Positions 63,735 through 64,000 of a stretch of 64,000 bases of DNA are shown piece by piece. The stretch's first letter is position 1. The number at the start of each line of letters is the position of its first letter. The stretch lies in assembly GCA_022821905.1 (NCBI GenBank), contig JAJECS010000006.1, positions 240,369 through 304,368 on the forward strand, in the 5' to 3' direction. A program made the position numbers and the translations under genes. Source of the DNA: Chloroflexota bacterium. Lineage in GTDB: Bacteria; Chloroflexota; UBA11872. The notes under the pieces are model-generated. The model did not search any database. It saw only the letters and a list, made by a program, of their open reading frames with translations, and had not been told where the DNA came from.

Positions 63735-64000
63735 GAGACCTTTGCATAAATCGAGGGGCGGGGCAGACCATGGGGGCGTCGCCAGGCGGAGGATTGAGGA
63801 GCGGACGTATGCACCGGGATATGGGCCGACCGTCGTTCGCGGAAGCGATGGTGTCGGAGACCCTCGGCCATAACCAGCGGCTGGAGCGCATCGACGACGC
63901 GGTGGACTGGGAGCGGCTCGGGCGGGTGGTGGCCGGGGTGCATGCCGCCCCACGCGGGCGGCCCAGCTATCCGCCGCTGCTGATGGTGAAGGCGCTGCTG
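63735..64000 (+). mobile_element. Left end of an IS5-type insertion sequence (right end beyond window)
   Basis: The palindrome breaks at 63734/63735, where GAGACCTTTGCATAAAT begins, an end-like sequence. A transposase frame follows 74 bases later. The other end is outside the window, so terminal repeats and target duplication cannot be checked. Confidence 0.65.
63809..64000 (+). CDS. IS5-family transposase, N-terminal part
   Basis: 64 codons open to the window edge. The start reads MHRDMGRPSFAEAMVSET, followed by RLERIDDAVDWERLGRVV and GRPSYPPLLMVKALL, the typical N-terminal domain (DUF772-type) of IS5-family transposases. ATG 63821 is a second possible start. GAGGAG lies 10 bases upstream of ATG 63809. 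The catalytic DDE domain is beyond the window. Confidence 0.82.
   Translation, partial: MHRDMGRPSFAEAMVSETLGHNQRLERIDDAVDWERLGRVVAGVHAAPRGRPSYPPLLMVKALL

Overview
The window is a GC-rich, densely coded bacterial chromosome segment. The gene set fits a Chloroflexota bacterium, possibly of the SAR202/Dehalococcoidia type. Pointers are a SufCBD-SufS-SufU iron-sulfur operon, a SpoIIIAA-like ATPase next to tmk and a cyclic-di-AMP receptor, a cytosolic GH57/GT4/GH15 glucan gene set, HpaI-type aldolase and enolase-superfamily genes, and many short intergenic palindromes. The lineage is an inference. There is no rRNA, and I found no tRNA gene.

Layout. 1-9.2 kb: cupin, glycosidase-like protein, glpX, then the minus-strand operon sufC-sufB-sufD-Rieske-sufS-sufU. 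9.4-17.6 kb: KamA-type radical SAM enzyme, MFS permease, homocysteine methyltransferase, gamma-glutamyltransferase, a Crp-like regulator. 17.6-27.1 kb (minus): nusA-ylxR-infB-rbfA-truB-ribF, preceded by murJ-lepA, which ends in a clear terminator. 27.4-31.4 kb: two glycosyltransferases around a GH57 enzyme. 31.6-34.2 kb: a ribbon-helix-helix/MazF toxin-antitoxin pair and an AT-rich, evidently foreign SIR2-domain gene. 34.2-41.2 kb: dehydrogenase, acetyltransferase, MOSC protein, cyclophilin, nucleoside hydrolase, GH15 enzyme, cyclophilin-fold protein. 41.3-49.9 kb: lexA, a Y-family polymerase, a possible DUF4130 protein, then a coupled pair resembling YhaO/YhaN (Mre11/Rad50-like) whose metal and ATP motifs are eroded, a membrane protein and a methyltransferase. 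50-57 kb: acetyltransferase, aminotransferase and the overlapping minus-strand operon pdxS-pdxT-GNAT-SpoIIIAA-like ATPase-tmk-darA. 57.5-64 kb: small membrane protein, thiamine pyrophosphokinase, HpaI-like aldolase, enolase-superfamily enzyme, lipoprotein, DHH phosphoesterase, FolK, and the left end of an IS5-type element cut by the window edge.

Most notable signals: (1) the Mre11/Rad50-like pair in which both partners seem to have lost their active sites; (2) a 14-bp element shared by the lexA and dinB promoters, a candidate SOS operator; (3) three genes whose only sensible start is CTG; (4) several families of intergenic hairpins, one with a compensatory base-pair change, one inserted in frame inside a gene, one interrupted by the insertion sequence; (5) the foreign SIR2 gene, a likely anti-phage NADase.
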